Origin: Hymenobacter yonginensis
GTDB lineage: Bacteria > Bacteroidota > Bacteroidia > Cytophagales > Hymenobacteraceae
DNA: 64,000 nucleotides
Assembly (NCBI RefSeq): GCF_027625995.1
Contig: NZ_CP115396.1
Span: 434,001-498,000, forward strand
Reading direction: 5' to 3'
The stretch's first letter is position 1. Every line of letters begins with the position of its first letter. The translations under genes were made by a program, and so were the position numbers. Below the pieces are notes generated by a model that worked only from the letters and a program-made list of their open reading frames with translations, did no database searches and was not told the origin of the DNA. This document shows, piece by piece, positions 24,476 through 33,981 of this stretch.

Positions 24476-26026
24476 CTACGCGTGCGGGGCGTTTTCCGAC
24501 TTCGTGTTTTCCGGCTTCATCTGCGGGAAGAACAGCACGTCCTGGATGGAGTTGGAGTTGGTCATGATCATGCTCAGGCGGTCGATACCAATGCCCAAGC
24601 CGGCCGTAGGCGGCATGCCGTACTCCAGGGCGCGCAGGAAGTCCTCGTCGAGCACCATGGCCTCGGTGTCGCCGCGCTTGCCCAGTTCCAGCTGCTCCTC
24701 GAAGCGGGCGCGCTGGTCGATGGGGTCGTTGAGCTCGGAGAAGGCATTGCAGATTTCTTTGCCGTTGCAGATGGCCTCAAACCGCTCCACCAGCCCCGGC
24801 TTACTGCGGTGCTTCTTGGCCAGCGGCGACATCTCCACCGGATAGTCGGTGATGAACGTGGGCTGGATCAGCTTGGGCTCCACATGCTCGCCGAAGATTT
24901 CGTCGATGATTTTGGCTTTGCCCATGCTCGGGTCGAGGCCTACTTTCAGCTCCTTGGCGGCTGCGCGCAGCTCGTCCTCGCTCTTGCCATCAATGTTGAA
25001 GCCCGTGAAGTGCTCAATGGACTCGGCCATGGTGAAGCGTTTCCAGGGACGCTGGAAGTTGATGAGGTTTTCGCCCACCTGCACTTCGGTTTTGCCGTGC
25101 AGCGCCAGCGCCACCTGCTCCACCATTTCCTCCACCAGGTCCATCATCCAGTAGTAGTCCTTGTACGCTACGTACAGCTCCATCTGGGTGAACTCGGGGT
25201 TGTGGAAGCGCGACATGCCCTCGTTGCGGAAGTCCTTGCTGAACTCATACACCCCATCGAAGCCGCCCACGATGAGGCGCTTCAGGTACAGCTCGTTGGC
25301 AATGCGCAGATACAGCGTCATGTCCAGCGTGTTGTGGTGCGTTTTGAACGGGCGGGCGGCCGCACCGCCGTACAGCGGCTGCAGGATGGGGGTTTCCACC
25401 TCTAGGTAGCCTTTGTCGTTGAGGTAGTTGCGCATGGCCTGCACCAGCTGGGTACGCTTGATGAAGGCTTCGCGCACGTGCGGGTTCACCACCAAATCCA
25501 CGTACCGCTGGCGGTAGCGCTGCTCGGGGTCGGTGAAGGCATCGTAGGTTACTTTCTCGCCAGTGGCCTCGTCGGTGCGCTCCTTCACCACGGGCAGCGG
25601 GCGCAGGCTCTTGCTGAGCACCGTCAGGCCCGTCACGTGGATGGAGGTTTCGCCCACCATCGTCTTGAACACATGGCCCTTTACGCCCACGAAGTCGCCC
25701 AGATCCAGCAGCTTCTTGAACACGGTGTTGTAGAGCTCCTTGTCTTCGCCGGGGCAAATCTCGTCGCGGTTGATGTAGAGCTGGATGCGGCCTGAAGCGT
25801 CCTGTAGCTCCGCGAAGGAGGCCTTGCCCTTCACCCGAATCGACATCAGCCGGCCTGCCAAGCTTACATCCTGGAAGTTGTTGAGCTCAGGGTGGTAGTT
25901 GTCGTGGATTTCCTGTGCGTAGAAATTCACGTCAAACAGCTCGGACGGATACGGCTCAATGCCCAGCTTCTGAAGTTCTTCGAGCTTCTGGCGGCGTATG
26001 ATTTCCTGTTCGCTGAGGTGCTGCAT
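24476..26026 (-). CDS. lysS: Lysyl-tRNA synthetase, class II
   Basis: The 516-residue enzyme loads lysine onto tRNA-Lys. An N-terminal OB-fold anticodon domain spans roughly residues 55-165 ([31 protein letters not shown]). Class II motif 1 follows (VRQAMRN... [21 protein letters not shown] region), then motif 2 [16 protein letters not shown] and motif 3 [12 protein letters not shown] close to the end. The start at 26026 ([15 protein letters not shown]) is preceded by a -7 box; the frame runs further but into non-coding sequence. Length is normal. Confidence 0.95.
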   Translation of the reverse strand: MQHLSEQEIIRRQKLEELQKLGIEPYPSELFDVNFYAQEIHDNYHPELNNFQDVSLAGRLMSIRVKGKASFAELQDASGRIQLYINRDEICPGEDKELYNTVFKKLLDLGDFVGVKGHVFKTMVGETSIHVTGLTVLSKSLRPLPVVKERTDEATGEKVTYDAFTDPEQRYRQRYVDLVVNPHVREAFIKRTQLVQAMRNYLNDKGYLEVETPILQPLYGGAAARPFKTHHNTLDMTLYLRIANELYLKRLIVGGFDGVYEFSKDFRNEGMSRFHNPEFTQMELYVAYKDYYWMMDLVEEMVEQVALALHGKTEVQVGENLINFQRPWKRFTMAESIEHFTGFNIDGKSEDELRAAAKELKVGLDPSMGKAKIIDEIFGEHVEPKLIQPTFITDYPVEMSPLAKKHRSKPGLVERFEAICNGKEICNAFSELNDPIDQRARFEEQLELGKRGDTEAMVLDEDFLRALEYGMPPTAGLGIGIDRLSMIMTNSNSIQDVLFFPQMKPENTKSENAPHA

Positions 26027-26075
26027 GGGGGAGGGCGTAAAAACAGGGCCCCGCAGGGCCGGAAAAGTCAAGCTG

Positions 26076-26083
26076 CAAAAGTA
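26076..26083 (-). promoter_or_regulatory. -7 box for lysS
   Basis: On the minus strand TACTTTTG, matching TAnnTTTG, about 50 bases before the lysS ATG. Confidence 0.5.
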
Positions 26084-26143
26084 AGGCGGCCTGTCCGGCT
26101 AACCTAACAGCTAGGGGCCCCCGTTCGGTTTTCAGCCCCAAGC

Positions 26144-26173
26144 AAAAAGCGCCGCCCCAAAGGAGCGGCGCTT
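26144..26173 (-). terminator. Rho-independent terminator
   Basis: AAGCGCCGC(T)CC hairpin with GGGGCGGCGCTTTTT on the minus strand, ending the unknown gene at 26217. Confidence 0.8.
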
Positions 26174-26216
26174 ACGTGTATATGGAGTGAGGTGTACTTG
26201 GTAGCGGTTGCGGGCA

Positions 26217-27260
26217 CTAGGCGGCAATGCCCATCTGCGGCAGCGGCGCCTCGCCCGTGAGGGTAGGCTGCACGCGGGTGCGCAGCCGGTCCTCCACGAA
26301 GCTGTGCTGCAGGTGCTTGGGCAGCTCGGCCACCAGTTGTTGGTAGCGCTCCAGGCCCATGGCCTTGGCCACGTAGGTTTCGTGGATGCCGTTGAGGTAG
26401 CTCACGATGTTGAGCAGCGACTGGTGGAACAGTTTGAAGTCAATCTCGGCCTCAATGAACCGCTCAATCTCGCGGCTGGTCTGCGAGATGCGCAAGCGGC
26501 CCAGTAGATCGAAGATGGTGGTGTAGCCGAGGCGCCAGGTGATCTGCTGCCAGTGCGAGGCCGTCCACTTGTCGAGCACCTTGCCGGTTTTCTGGCTGCG
26601 GATGGCCGTGTTGGGGTTGGCCTGAATCTGCTGGCGGGTGGCCGTAGCCTTGAGCTTGCGGGTGGTGCGCAGAAACTGCCCGATCTGGGCCTGCGCGTCA
26701 ATCTCCTTGCCGGCAATGTGCAGGCCGGCCTTGTAGCCCGCCAGCGGCAGCCGATGGATGCTGAAGTCACCGTAGGCCCCGGCGGCGTAGAACGACACCG
26801 GCCGCGGGTAGGCATTGCGCACCACCAGCCGGCCCACCTCCCGCCGCACCAGCGACGGATTGTTGCCGCGCACGCCGGCCGTGTGCAGAAAGGCCTGCAG
26901 CCCGGCCATGATGGTGTGGTAGGCCTGCGGGAACGTCCAGTGCAGGGCGTTGCGCAGGTAGTCCTCGTCGCCTAGCTCGGCCGTGGAGCGCAGCGCGTAC
27001 TCGGTGCTCCAGCAGGCGTGCAGCAGCTTGGTCACGGCGGTCAGGTCGGCGTCGGTCAGCTCGGCCTGGTGCGCCCGGAAGAAGGGGAGGTGCTGCAGGC
27101 CACCGCTGGCGTCGTCGCCTTCCTGAATGTGGTAGTTGATAGCGAAGAAGTAATTGAGAAACACCTGGGCCGGAATCGACTTGCGCCAGGTTTCATCAGC
27201 CAGCTTCTGCTGCTCGTCCGTAACGAGCGGAATGATCGGAGTTTCCATGTTCGTCGTCAT
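26217..27260 (-). CDS. Hypothetical 347-residue protein
   Basis: I do not recognise this protein. It is helical throughout, with no signal peptide. Notable phrases are VFLNYFFAINYHIQEGDD, HWTFPQAYHTIMAGLQAFLHTAG, FYAAGAYGDFSIHRLPLAGYKAG and IERFIEAEIDFKLFHQSLLNIVSYLNGIHETYVAKAMG. Several His and Tyr are spaced as in helical enzymes, but no catalytic motif is certain. It has its own promoter zone (AT-rich, TATATTTG) and terminator, so it is a stand-alone transcript. Codon use matches the chromosome although the upstream DNA does not. Confidence 0.65.
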   Translation of the reverse strand: MTTNMETPIIPLVTDEQQKLADETWRKSIPAQVFLNYFFAINYHIQEGDDASGGLQHLPFFRAHQAELTDADLTAVTKLLHACWSTEYALRSTAELGDEDYLRNALHWTFPQAYHTIMAGLQAFLHTAGVRGNNPSLVRREVGRLVVRNAYPRPVSFYAAGAYGDFSIHRLPLAGYKAGLHIAGKEIDAQAQIGQFLRTTRKLKATATRQQIQANPNTAIRSQKTGKVLDKWTASHWQQITWRLGYTTIFDLLGRLRISQTSREIERFIEAEIDFKLFHQSLLNIVSYLNGIHETYVAKAMGLERYQQLVAELPKHLQHSFVEDRLRTRVQPTLTGEAPLPQMGIAA

Positions 27261-27298
27261 ATCTGTTCAACAGGATGATACTATAGTTAGTTCGCTGT

Positions 27299-27360
27299 TT
27301 GCTAAAAATATTGGGCAAATATATGGCTGTAATTATTTTTGATTATCAATTGTTTAGCAA
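27299..27360. promoter_or_regulatory. AT-rich region with inverted TTGCTAAA sites
   Basis: TTGCTAAA (27299-27306) and TTTAGCAA (27353-27360) are exact inverted repeats bracketing the predicted -7 box. The region 27261-27440 is AT-rich in a GC-rich window. It could be a dyad operator. Confidence 0.45.
27316..27323 (-). promoter_or_regulatory. -7 box for the unknown 347-residue gene
   Basis: Minus strand TATATTTG, a full TAnnTTTG match, 55 bases before the ATG. A TTG lies 23 bases upstream (27347-27349), slightly longer than the usual 19-21. Confidence 0.55.
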
Positions 27361-27444
27361 TGATAATGGTGATGCTATTGAAAATAAGTATTAGTGTCGA
27401 TTTACTAACGATACTGCCGGCGTATAACTGACTGCCGCAGACGC

Positions 27445-27481
27445 AAAAAAAAGCCTCCGCAACGAGCGTTGCGGAGGCTTT
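27445..27481 (-). terminator. Rho-independent terminator after prc
   Basis: AAAGCCTCCGCAACG pairs with CGTTGCGGAGGCTTT; on the minus strand a run of eight T follows. Confidence 0.9.
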
Positions 27482-27503
27482 CTGCAGCCGATGATCGGCT
27501 AGC

Positions 27504-29651
27504 TTACATCTGGTCTTTCACCACCGATACGGCCTCACGGAGCGTGATGTCCTTGTTGAGGGTTTTGGTGAAGCGCGAAGCGCGGTTCACTTCCACGGTG
27601 TCGGTGCCCAGCGCTTTCAAGTCGATGGACAGCGGGGCAATGGCCAGCGGCTGCGCCGACTTCTGCACGGCCTCGTATTTGTCCGACTCAGCCTTGTTCT
27701 GCTCCTGCTCGGCGCGGTAGGCGGTCAGCTTCAGCGACACCTTGGTTTCGTCTTTACGCTTGCGCATCCGCTGCGACAGCTCGTTTACGAGGCGGAAGCT
27801 GGGGCTGGCGGCTACGCGGGCCTGGCTGGCCGTACGCAGCTTGTCGAAGGCCGGCGCCTGCGGCCACGAGCGGTAGCGGGCCGGGCTGATTTCGTCCCAC
27901 TTCAGGGCGTACTCCTGCTCTTTCTCGCCCTGGTCGAGGTAGCTGTACGCGTCGGGCAGGATGATGTCGGGAACCACGCCTTTGAACTGAGTGGAACCGC
28001 CGTTGATGCGGTAGAACTTCTGGGTGGTGAGCTTCAGCGAGCCGAACGGCTTGATGCTGTTGAACTCCGCCGGCAGGGCGTCGTCGAGGTCGAAGATGCG
28101 CTGCACGGTGCCTTTGCCATAGGTGCTGGCAGCACCCATCACCACACCACGCTTGTAGTCCTGGATGGCGGCAGCCAGAATCTCGGAGGCCGAGGCGCTG
28201 TACTTGTTCACGAGTACCACCAGCGGGCCGCTGTACTGCACGCGGGGGTCACGGTCGTTGAGGACGCTGGCGGCACCCTGGCTGCCCTTCACCTGCACTA
28301 CTGGGCCGCTGTCGATGAACAGGCCGGCCATTTCCACGGCGTCCTGCAGAGAGCCACCGCCGTTGAAGCGCAGGTCAAGCACCATCCCTTCCACTTTCTC
28401 CTGCTTGAGCTTTTCCAGCTCCTTCTTCACGTCTTCGGCCGAGCTACGGCCGCCGTTGTCGTTGAAGTCAGCGTAGAAAGTCGGCAGCTTGATGTAGCCA
28501 ATCTTCTTACCGCCCTCGTTGATGGTGGCCGACTGGGCGTAAGTTTCCTTGATCACCACCACGTCGCGGATGATGGAGATGATGCGGGTGTTGTTGTCGG
28601 GCTTGCGCACCGTCAGGCGCACTTCGCTGCCTTTTTTGCCTTTGATGAGCGACACGGCCTTATCGAGGCGCATGCCTTCCACCGATACCGGCTCCTCGGC
28701 ACCCTGTGCCACGCGCAAAATGATGTCGCCGGCCTTCAGGTCGCCCTGGCGGTAGGAAGCGCTGCCGGGGATGATGTCCGTGATTTTGATCTGGCCATCT
28801 TTTTCCTGCAGCGAGGCACCGATGCCCTCAAAGCGGCCGGTCATGGCCACATCGAAGCTCTCCTTGTCACGCGGCGCGAAATACTCGGTGTGCGGGTCGT
28901 AGGTGTTGGCAATGGTGTTGGCGTACATGGCCAGCCGGTCGTTGGCATCGTTCTGCAACAGATCCTTGAACTGGTCTTCGAAGTACTTCAGCACCCGCTT
29001 GCGGGCTTCCACTTCCATTTCGGCGGGCGTGCGGGTCGGCTCGGTGGTGGTGGCCGCCGAAGGCGTAGCAGAGGTAGAAGCCAGCGGCTTGTCCTTCTTT
29101 TTGGCCTGCGTGTCCATCATTTCCGAAATGCGCACCAACGTCTGATACTTCAGAAACTTGCGCCACTCCTCACGCTGGGCCGCTTTGTCGGCGGCGTACG
29201 TCATCTTGTCGGGCTCGGTCTCGAAGGCCTCGTCGGTGGTGAAGTCGAACGGCTTGGACAGAATGTCACGGTACAACACCTGCACATCCTTCACCCGCTG
29301 ATCGAGCACAAGGTTGGTCTGGTCCATGAACTCGTGGGTGCCACGCTTCACTTCGTCGTCAACGGTGTTCTGGTATTTGCGCAGCTGGGCCACATCGGAG
29401 GCCAGCAGGAATTTCTTGTTGGAGTCGACGCGCTTCAGATACAGGTCGAATACCCGCTTGGAAAAGGCATCGTCGAGTTTCTCGGGCTGGTAGTGCTGGT
29501 AGGTAAGTCCCTGCAGCATAGCCTGCACCAATATGGCGTCTTTCTGAGGCGTACGCGCATCACCGCGGTTGTACAGCTTGTAGGAGGCCAGCACGAATAC
29601 TGCCAGCACCACCGCGGCGTACAAGCCTATCTTGATTCGGGGAGAAGACAT
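27504..29651 (-). CDS. prc: Tail-specific C-terminal processing protease (Prc, S41A)
   Basis: The 715-residue protease has one N-terminal membrane anchor (IGLYAAVVLAVFVLASYKLY), a helical N-terminal domain, a PDZ domain near residues 240-320 (GIGASLQEKDGQIKITDIIPGSASYRQG), and the S41 core. The nucleophile is in KYSASASEILAAAIQ and the base Lys in ASTYGKGTVQRIFD. The C-terminal DUF3340-like region is Lys/Glu rich. It degrades or trims periplasmic proteins by their C-termini. The start at 29651 (MSSPRIK) directly precedes the anchor. Confidence 0.93.
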   Translation of the reverse strand: MSSPRIKIGLYAAVVLAVFVLASYKLYNRGDARTPQKDAILVQAMLQGLTYQHYQPEKLDDAFSKRVFDLYLKRVDSNKKFLLASDVAQLRKYQNTVDDEVKRGTHEFMDQTNLVLDQRVKDVQVLYRDILSKPFDFTTDEAFETEPDKMTYAADKAAQREEWRKFLKYQTLVRISEMMDTQAKKKDKPLASTSATPSAATTTEPTRTPAEMEVEARKRVLKYFEDQFKDLLQNDANDRLAMYANTIANTYDPHTEYFAPRDKESFDVAMTGRFEGIGASLQEKDGQIKITDIIPGSASYRQGDLKAGDIILRVAQGAEEPVSVEGMRLDKAVSLIKGKKGSEVRLTVRKPDNNTRIISIIRDVVVIKETYAQSATINEGGKKIGYIKLPTFYADFNDNGGRSSAEDVKKELEKLKQEKVEGMVLDLRFNGGGSLQDAVEMAGLFIDSGPVVQVKGSQGAASVLNDRDPRVQYSGPLVVLVNKYSASASEILAAAIQDYKRGVVMGAASTYGKGTVQRIFDLDDALPAEFNSIKPFGSLKLTTQKFYRINGGSTQFKGVVPDIILPDAYSYLDQGEKEQEYALKWDEISPARYRSWPQAPAFDKLRTASQARVAASPSFRLVNELSQRMRKRKDETKVSLKLTAYRAEQEQNKAESDKYEAVQKSAQPLAIAPLSIDLKALGTDTVEVNRASRFTKTLNKDITLREAVSVVKDQM

Positions 29652-29678
29652 GAAGAATCGGGTGAAATGGAGGAAAAT

Positions 29679-29686
29679 CAAATGTA
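29679..29686 (-). promoter_or_regulatory. -7 box for prc
   Basis: Minus strand TACATTTG, a TAnnTTTG match, 28 bases before the ATG. The rest of the 307-base gap to the left of the next gene holds only this, a terminator, and two short GTGCCGGTT direct repeats. Confidence 0.5.
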
Positions 29687-29903
29687 CACAAAAGCCGTCC
29701 TGAGAGGTACGGCGCAGCCAAGGTGCCGGTTCTAAAAGAAAAACCCAACTAGTGCCGGTTAAGTGCCCGTTGGCACCGTGGCCTGCAACTGTAGAGGCAC
29801 CAAACTGACAAAAGAGGTTGCACTCTGCAGCCAGATATAGCTACTTAAAAATCGGGCCACATTGCCAGATGCTCCTGTGAAAAGCCGTTGGTCTGTTACA
29901 AAC

Positions 29904-29941
29904 AAAAAAAGGACTCTTCCCGGGTGGGAAGAGTCCTTTTT
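29904..29941 (-). terminator. Rho-independent terminator
   Basis: AAAGGACTCTTCCC pairs with GGGAAGAGTCCTTT; T runs on both strands. It ends the glycine-zipper stress gene on the minus strand. Confidence 0.9.
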
Positions 29942-29958
29942 CGCAAAGCTGCCGGTAC

Positions 29959-30789
29959 TTAGTAGCGGCGTACTTTGTCGCCGTTGTTGCGGCGGAATTC
30001 TTCTTCGAAATACTGGGCATCTTCTGCGTTACGGGGTTTCACGCCCATTACGATACCACCGTTTTTCACGTCGTTTTCGTACTCTACAGCATGCTCCTCG
30101 GGAATGCCCGAGCCCACCAGGGCGCCTACCAGGCCACCCGTAAGGCCACCGGCACCGGCACCAGCCAGAGCAGCGGCAATCGGGCCGGCAATGATGAGGC
30201 CCAAGCCGGGCAGGGCTACCGAAGTACCAATGGCCGCAATAGCGCCAATTACGGCCCCCGCCGTGCCACCGATGGCCGAACCAACGCCGGCACCTTCCAT
30301 GGCCTTATCACCAAGCTCAGTTTCTACGGTGTTGTCGCCGAAGTGCGTTTTGCGCGTTTCGTCCGACATCAGCAGATTCACGTCGTCCTTGGTGTAGCCA
30401 CGCGACGAGAGAGAAGAGTACGCACGCTCAGCGCTGTCACGGTCACGGAACATGCCCGTGGTGTAGCTGTTGCCGGAGCCGTAGGTGGTGTCGTTGCCGG
30501 TTACGGCGCGGGCAGCATCACCGGCGGCGTTCTGTACGGCATCAATGCCCGAACCTACTACTGCACCAGCAGTACCGGCTACAGCTGCACCTTTCTGGGT
30601 GGCGCTGTGGTCATGATGCGGGTTGTTGTCGTTGCTGTCGAGGCTAGGATTGCCGGTGGAGGCGTTGCCCATGTTGCCGCTCGAGGTCGTATTAGCGCCA
30701 GTGCCGTAGCCAGTGCCAGCGTTGCCAGTACCGTAGTTTGCGCCTGAACCAGTTCCTGAATTAGTCGGGTTATTCGAAGCAGTGCTCAT
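29959..30789 (-). CDS. Glycine-zipper general stress protein
   Basis: The 276-residue protein has three parts. The first 60 residues are low complexity (Gly/Asn/Thr/Ser). A segment around 110-150 (MFRDRDSAERAYSSLSSRGYTKDDVNLLMSDE) matches the YflT/general stress 17M fold. The centre is a long Gly/Ala helix pair (IGGTAGAVIGAIAAIG, AALAGAGAGGLTGGLVGALVG) of the glycine-zipper kind, and the C-terminus repeats a YflT-like strand (VKNGGIVMGVKPRNAEDA). Probably a membrane-associated stress protein; function unknown. Confidence 0.8.
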   Translation of the reverse strand: MSTASNNPTNSGTGSGANYGTGNAGTGYGTGANTTSSGNMGNASTGNPSLDSNDNNPHHDHSATQKGAAVAGTAGAVVGSGIDAVQNAAGDAARAVTGNDTTYGSGNSYTTGMFRDRDSAERAYSSLSSRGYTKDDVNLLMSDETRKTHFGDNTVETELGDKAMEGAGVGSAIGGTAGAVIGAIAAIGTSVALPGLGLIIAGPIAAALAGAGAGGLTGGLVGALVGSGIPEEHAVEYENDVKNGGIVMGVKPRNAEDAQYFEEEFRRNNGDKVRRY

Positions 30790-30954
30790 GAGGTGGGAGA
30801 GTTAAATGGAAAAGAATAGAGAAAATATTCGCTGCCGGGTGGATGGTAATGAGCAGCGAATCTGTGGTACTAAACGCGGCCTATTCTGTGAGGGTTGTGC
30901 ACAAAATTCGGGCTTTTGAGTATCTTATTTTCTCTATTCTATTGTCATTCAACG

Positions 30955-31323
30955 CTATCCGTATTTCTCGAAGTTCTGCTGGTCTTGCCAGAACGCCCGG
31001 CATTCATGGCGCAGATTTTTCAGAAAGTCCTCCTGCTGCTTGAGGGTGCGCCATTCGCCCATGCCCAGCCGCTCGCAGAGCTTGTAAAAATTGTCGCCTT
31101 GACCTTTAGAGCCCTGTACTTTCACCAGGCAGCTCAGGATTGGCCGCCCGGCGGCGTGTTCCTGTTCAGAGATTTCCGCCAGCAGTTCATTAAGGCGGCT
31201 TTTTTCGTGAGAGATATCCAGATTAAGTCCCAGCTCGGCTTCCTGAACCAGATTCAGGTAGCTGATGGTGCCCACCTGGTGGCGGGCAAAGCGTATTAAG
31301 TGGTTTCGAATTCGGCCGAACAT
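30955..31323 (-). CDS. Hypothetical protein
   Basis: I do not recognise this 122-residue protein. It is basic, opens MFGRIRNHLIRFARHQVGTISYLNLVQEAE and later has LSCLVKVQGSKGQGDNFYKLCERLGMGEW. The pattern resembles small DNA- or RNA-binding proteins, but nothing decides it. The upstream frame to 31380 extends without homology; the ATG at 31323 is the more likely start. Confidence 0.55.
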   Translation of the reverse strand: MFGRIRNHLIRFARHQVGTISYLNLVQEAELGLNLDISHEKSRLNELLAEISEQEHAAGRPILSCLVKVQGSKGQGDNFYKLCERLGMGEWRTLKQQEDFLKNLRHECRAFWQDQQNFEKYG

Positions 31324-31447
31324 GGCGTAGGGAGGAGAGTGATGGGAAGCGGAAAATAGGGAAAAAAAACGCGGCTTCACAATATGCGAAGCCGCGAATA
31401 TAATAGGCTGTTATTCCGAAAACCTTGCCGGACAGGCAAAGAGCAAT

Positions 31448-32638
31448 CTAGCGGCCCTGGCGGCGGCGCAGCTCTTTCTGGATTAGCAGAAATTCGCGGC
31501 TGCTCTGGCCCGCAATGGCGGTGTTTTCGTCGGCGCGGCGCAGCAGGTAGGGCATTACGGCATCCACGGGGCCGTAGGGTACATATTTGGCCGTGTTGTA
31601 GCCGGCGTGCGCCAAGTTATAGCTCAGGTTGTCGCTCATGCCGTAGAGTTGCGCGAACCAGATCCGGGGGTCTTGGGGCGCGAGGTCGTGCTGCTGCATG
31701 AGTTCCGTGAGCAGGCGCGAGCTGGCTTCGTTGTGGGTGCCGGCGCAGATGCTGATGCGCTCCACGTGCTCCACGCAGTAGCGCAGGGCGTCGTCGTAGA
31801 GCTGGTCGGTGGCGGCTTTGGTGGGGTTGATGGGATTGGCGTAGCCGCGCTGCGAGGCCACGCGGGCTTCCTTTTCCATGTAGGCGCCGCGCACCAGCTT
31901 GCCACCCAGATAGTAGCCTTCCTGCCGGGCCTCGTCGTGGGCCTGCTTGATTGCCTCCAGGCGGTCCTGGCGGTAGAGCTGGTAGGTGTTCCAGACGATG
32001 GCCGACTCGCGGTTGTACTTGCGCATCATTTCGTACGCCAGCTTGTCGATGGTGGCCTGAAACCAGCTTTCCTCGGCATCCACGAACACGCGCACGCCAT
32101 ACTGGTGGGCCCGGTGGCAGATGGCATCTACGCGGGCGTGGGCCCGGTCGTAGCTGGCCTGCTCGGCGGCCGTGAGGGCCGTGCCAGCCTGTACTTTCTC
32201 CAGCAAAGCGCTGTCGGCCAGGCCCGTGACCTTGAACACCGAAAACGGAATGTGCGTGGACCGGTGCGCCATGTCCAGCGTGGCCAGAATCTCGTCGCGG
32301 GTGTGGTCGAAGCTCTTGTCGCTGCCTTCGCCTTCCACCGAGTAGTCGAGGATGGTGCCGATATGGTAGCGGCCCAGTTCGGCAATCACCGGCACGCACT
32401 CCTGGATGGTTTCGCCGCCGCAGAACTGGCTGAAGATGGAGTTCTTGATCAGGAACTTGGTGCCGGGCAAACTCCATTTCAGCGCGGCCTTCATCAGGCC
32501 GCCGCCGGTTTTCACCAGCGTGTTGTTGTTCATGGCCGCAAACAGCGCATACATCTTGCGCAGCTCGACATCGGACTTGGAGGCGAAGGCTACGGCCGTA
32601 TCGTCGAAGGAGATGGGCGGAGCTTGGGTTGTGGGCAT
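31448..32638 (-). CDS. Proline dehydrogenase
   Basis: The 396-residue flavoenzyme oxidises proline to pyrroline-5-carboxylate. It has the TIM-barrel signatures of PRODH: ILDYSVEGEG near residue 95, VFVDAEESWFQ, YQLYRQDR, GGKLVRGAYMEKEA and the C-terminal PYGPVDAVMPYLLRRADEN. It is the monofunctional type, with no fused P5C dehydrogenase; the dehydrogenase gene is not in the window. A -7 box lies 35 bases upstream. Confidence 0.93.
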   Translation of the reverse strand: MPTTQAPPISFDDTAVAFASKSDVELRKMYALFAAMNNNTLVKTGGGLMKAALKWSLPGTKFLIKNSIFSQFCGGETIQECVPVIAELGRYHIGTILDYSVEGEGSDKSFDHTRDEILATLDMAHRSTHIPFSVFKVTGLADSALLEKVQAGTALTAAEQASYDRAHARVDAICHRAHQYGVRVFVDAEESWFQATIDKLAYEMMRKYNRESAIVWNTYQLYRQDRLEAIKQAHDEARQEGYYLGGKLVRGAYMEKEARVASQRGYANPINPTKAATDQLYDDALRYCVEHVERISICAGTHNEASSRLLTELMQQHDLAPQDPRIWFAQLYGMSDNLSYNLAHAGYNTAKYVPYGPVDAVMPYLLRRADENTAIAGQSSREFLLIQKELRRRQGR

Positions 32639-32672
32639 CGGGTGGTAGCTTTGGGCAGGTGGATGGGTGACG

Positions 32673-32680
32673 CAAATATA
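32673..32680 (-). promoter_or_regulatory. -7 box for proline dehydrogenase
   Basis: Minus strand TATATTTG, a TAnnTTTG match. Confidence 0.55.
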
Positions 32681-32797
32681 GCCGTTAAACCCAGGCTAAG
32701 CCGGTTGGGTTATGCCAGCAACAGATGCCTGACCAACAGCAGTTGGCGGGCTTTCATTCCGGGCATCTCCCTGCCTGCTTTTATATAGCTGCTTTTT

Positions 32798-33892
32798 ATG
32801 AACACACTTCCCGCTGCTACCTTTTTTTCGCGCCTTCTCACCACCAAAGGGCAGCCCCTGCTGATTGCCGGGCCCTGCTCCGCCGAAACCGAGGAGCAGG
32901 TGCTGACCACCGCCCGTGGCCTGCAGGCGCTGGGCAACATCGACCTGTTTCGGGCGGGCATCTGGAAGCCCCGCACCCGGCCGGGCTCCTTCGAGGGCAT
33001 GGGCCGCGAGGCGCTGCCGTGGCTGCAGCGCGTGAAAGCCGAAACCGGCCTGCCCACCGCCATTGAGGTAGCCACGCCGCGCCACGTGGAAGAAGCCCTG
33101 GCCCACGGCATCGACGTGCTCTGGATCGGGGCCCGTACTACCGTCAACCCATTTGCGGTGCAGGAGCTGGCCGATGCCCTGGCCGGTACCGGCGTGCCGG
33201 TGATGGTGAAAAACCCGGTGAACCCTGACGTGGCACTGTGGGCCGGGGCGCTGGAGCGCATGGAGCGGGCCGGCATTACCGATTTGGCCGCCATCCATCG
33301 TGGCTTCAGCACGTTTGCGCCTTCGCGCTACCGTAATGCGCCCACCTGGATGCTGCCCATCGAGCTGAAAACCCGCTTTCCGCACATTCCGCTCATCTGC
33401 GACCCCAGCCACATCGGCGGCCGCCGCGACCTGCTGCTGCCCATCGCCCAGAAGGCCCTCGACCTCGACTACGACGGCCTGATGATTGAAACCCACCCCG
33501 ACCCCGACCACGCCCTCTCGGACGCCGAGCAGCAGGTGACGCCGCAGCGCCTGGGCGAGATTCTGGCCGAGCTGAAGTACCGCTACCGCTCGTCGGACAA
33601 TGCCGACTACCTCAACAAAGCCGAGGAGCTGCGCCAGAAAATGGACGTGGCCGACCGGGAAATTGTGGAGGCCCTGGCCCGGCGCATGGCGCTGGTAGGC
33701 GAGCTGGCCGAGTACAAAAAGGAAAACAACGTAAAGATTCTGCAGCTCGACCGGTGGCAGGAAATCTTCAGCTCGCGGCCGGAATGGGCGAAAAAAGCCG
33801 GAGTGAACGAGAAATTCGTGGCCGAGCTCTACAAGCTCATTCACATAGAAAGCATCCGGCGCCAGACCGAGATTCTGCAGCGCCCGGAGTAG
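32798..33892 (+). CDS. Bifunctional DAHP synthase / chorismate mutase (type II)
   Basis: The 364-residue protein joins two steps of aromatic amino-acid synthesis. The DAHP synthase barrel runs to about residue 265 (LLIAGPCSAETEEQV at the N-terminus, WIGARTTVNPFAVQEL, MVKNPVNPDV, ICDPSHIGGRRDL with its metal and phosphate contacts). The last 95 residues are a chorismate mutase helix bundle: LRQKMDVADREIVEALARRMALVGELAEYKK, with the Lys/Arg pair and the late RRQTEIL. Fusion of these allows feedback control by the mutase product in the phylum. The aroB and aroA genes follow 1.8-4 kb downstream. Confidence 0.95.
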   Translation: MNTLPAATFFSRLLTTKGQPLLIAGPCSAETEEQVLTTARGLQALGNIDLFRAGIWKPRTRPGSFEGMGREALPWLQRVKAETGLPTAIEVATPRHVEEALAHGIDVLWIGARTTVNPFAVQELADALAGTGVPVMVKNPVNPDVALWAGALERMERAGITDLAAIHRGFSTFAPSRYRNAPTWMLPIELKTRFPHIPLICDPSHIGGRRDLLLPIAQKALDLDYDGLMIETHPDPDHALSDAEQQVTPQRLGEILAELKYRYRSSDNADYLNKAEELRQKMDVADREIVEALARRMALVGELAEYKKENNVKILQLDRWQEIFSSRPEWAKKAGVNEKFVAELYKLIHIESIRRQTEILQRPE

Positions 33893-33906
33893 CTGTAAAC
33901 GCCCCA

Positions 33907-33956
33907 CGAAAACAGCCCGCCCTTTCCCTGCAACGGGAAAAGGCGGGCTGTTTTCG
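33907..33956. terminator. Bidirectional terminator between the mutase and the lipoprotein genes
   Basis: CGAAAACAGCCCGCC pairs with GGCGGGCTGTTTTCG; A/T runs flank both sides. It serves both convergent transcripts. Confidence 0.85.
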
Positions 33957-33981
33957 TAGGGCAATATTACCCGGTAGGCGC

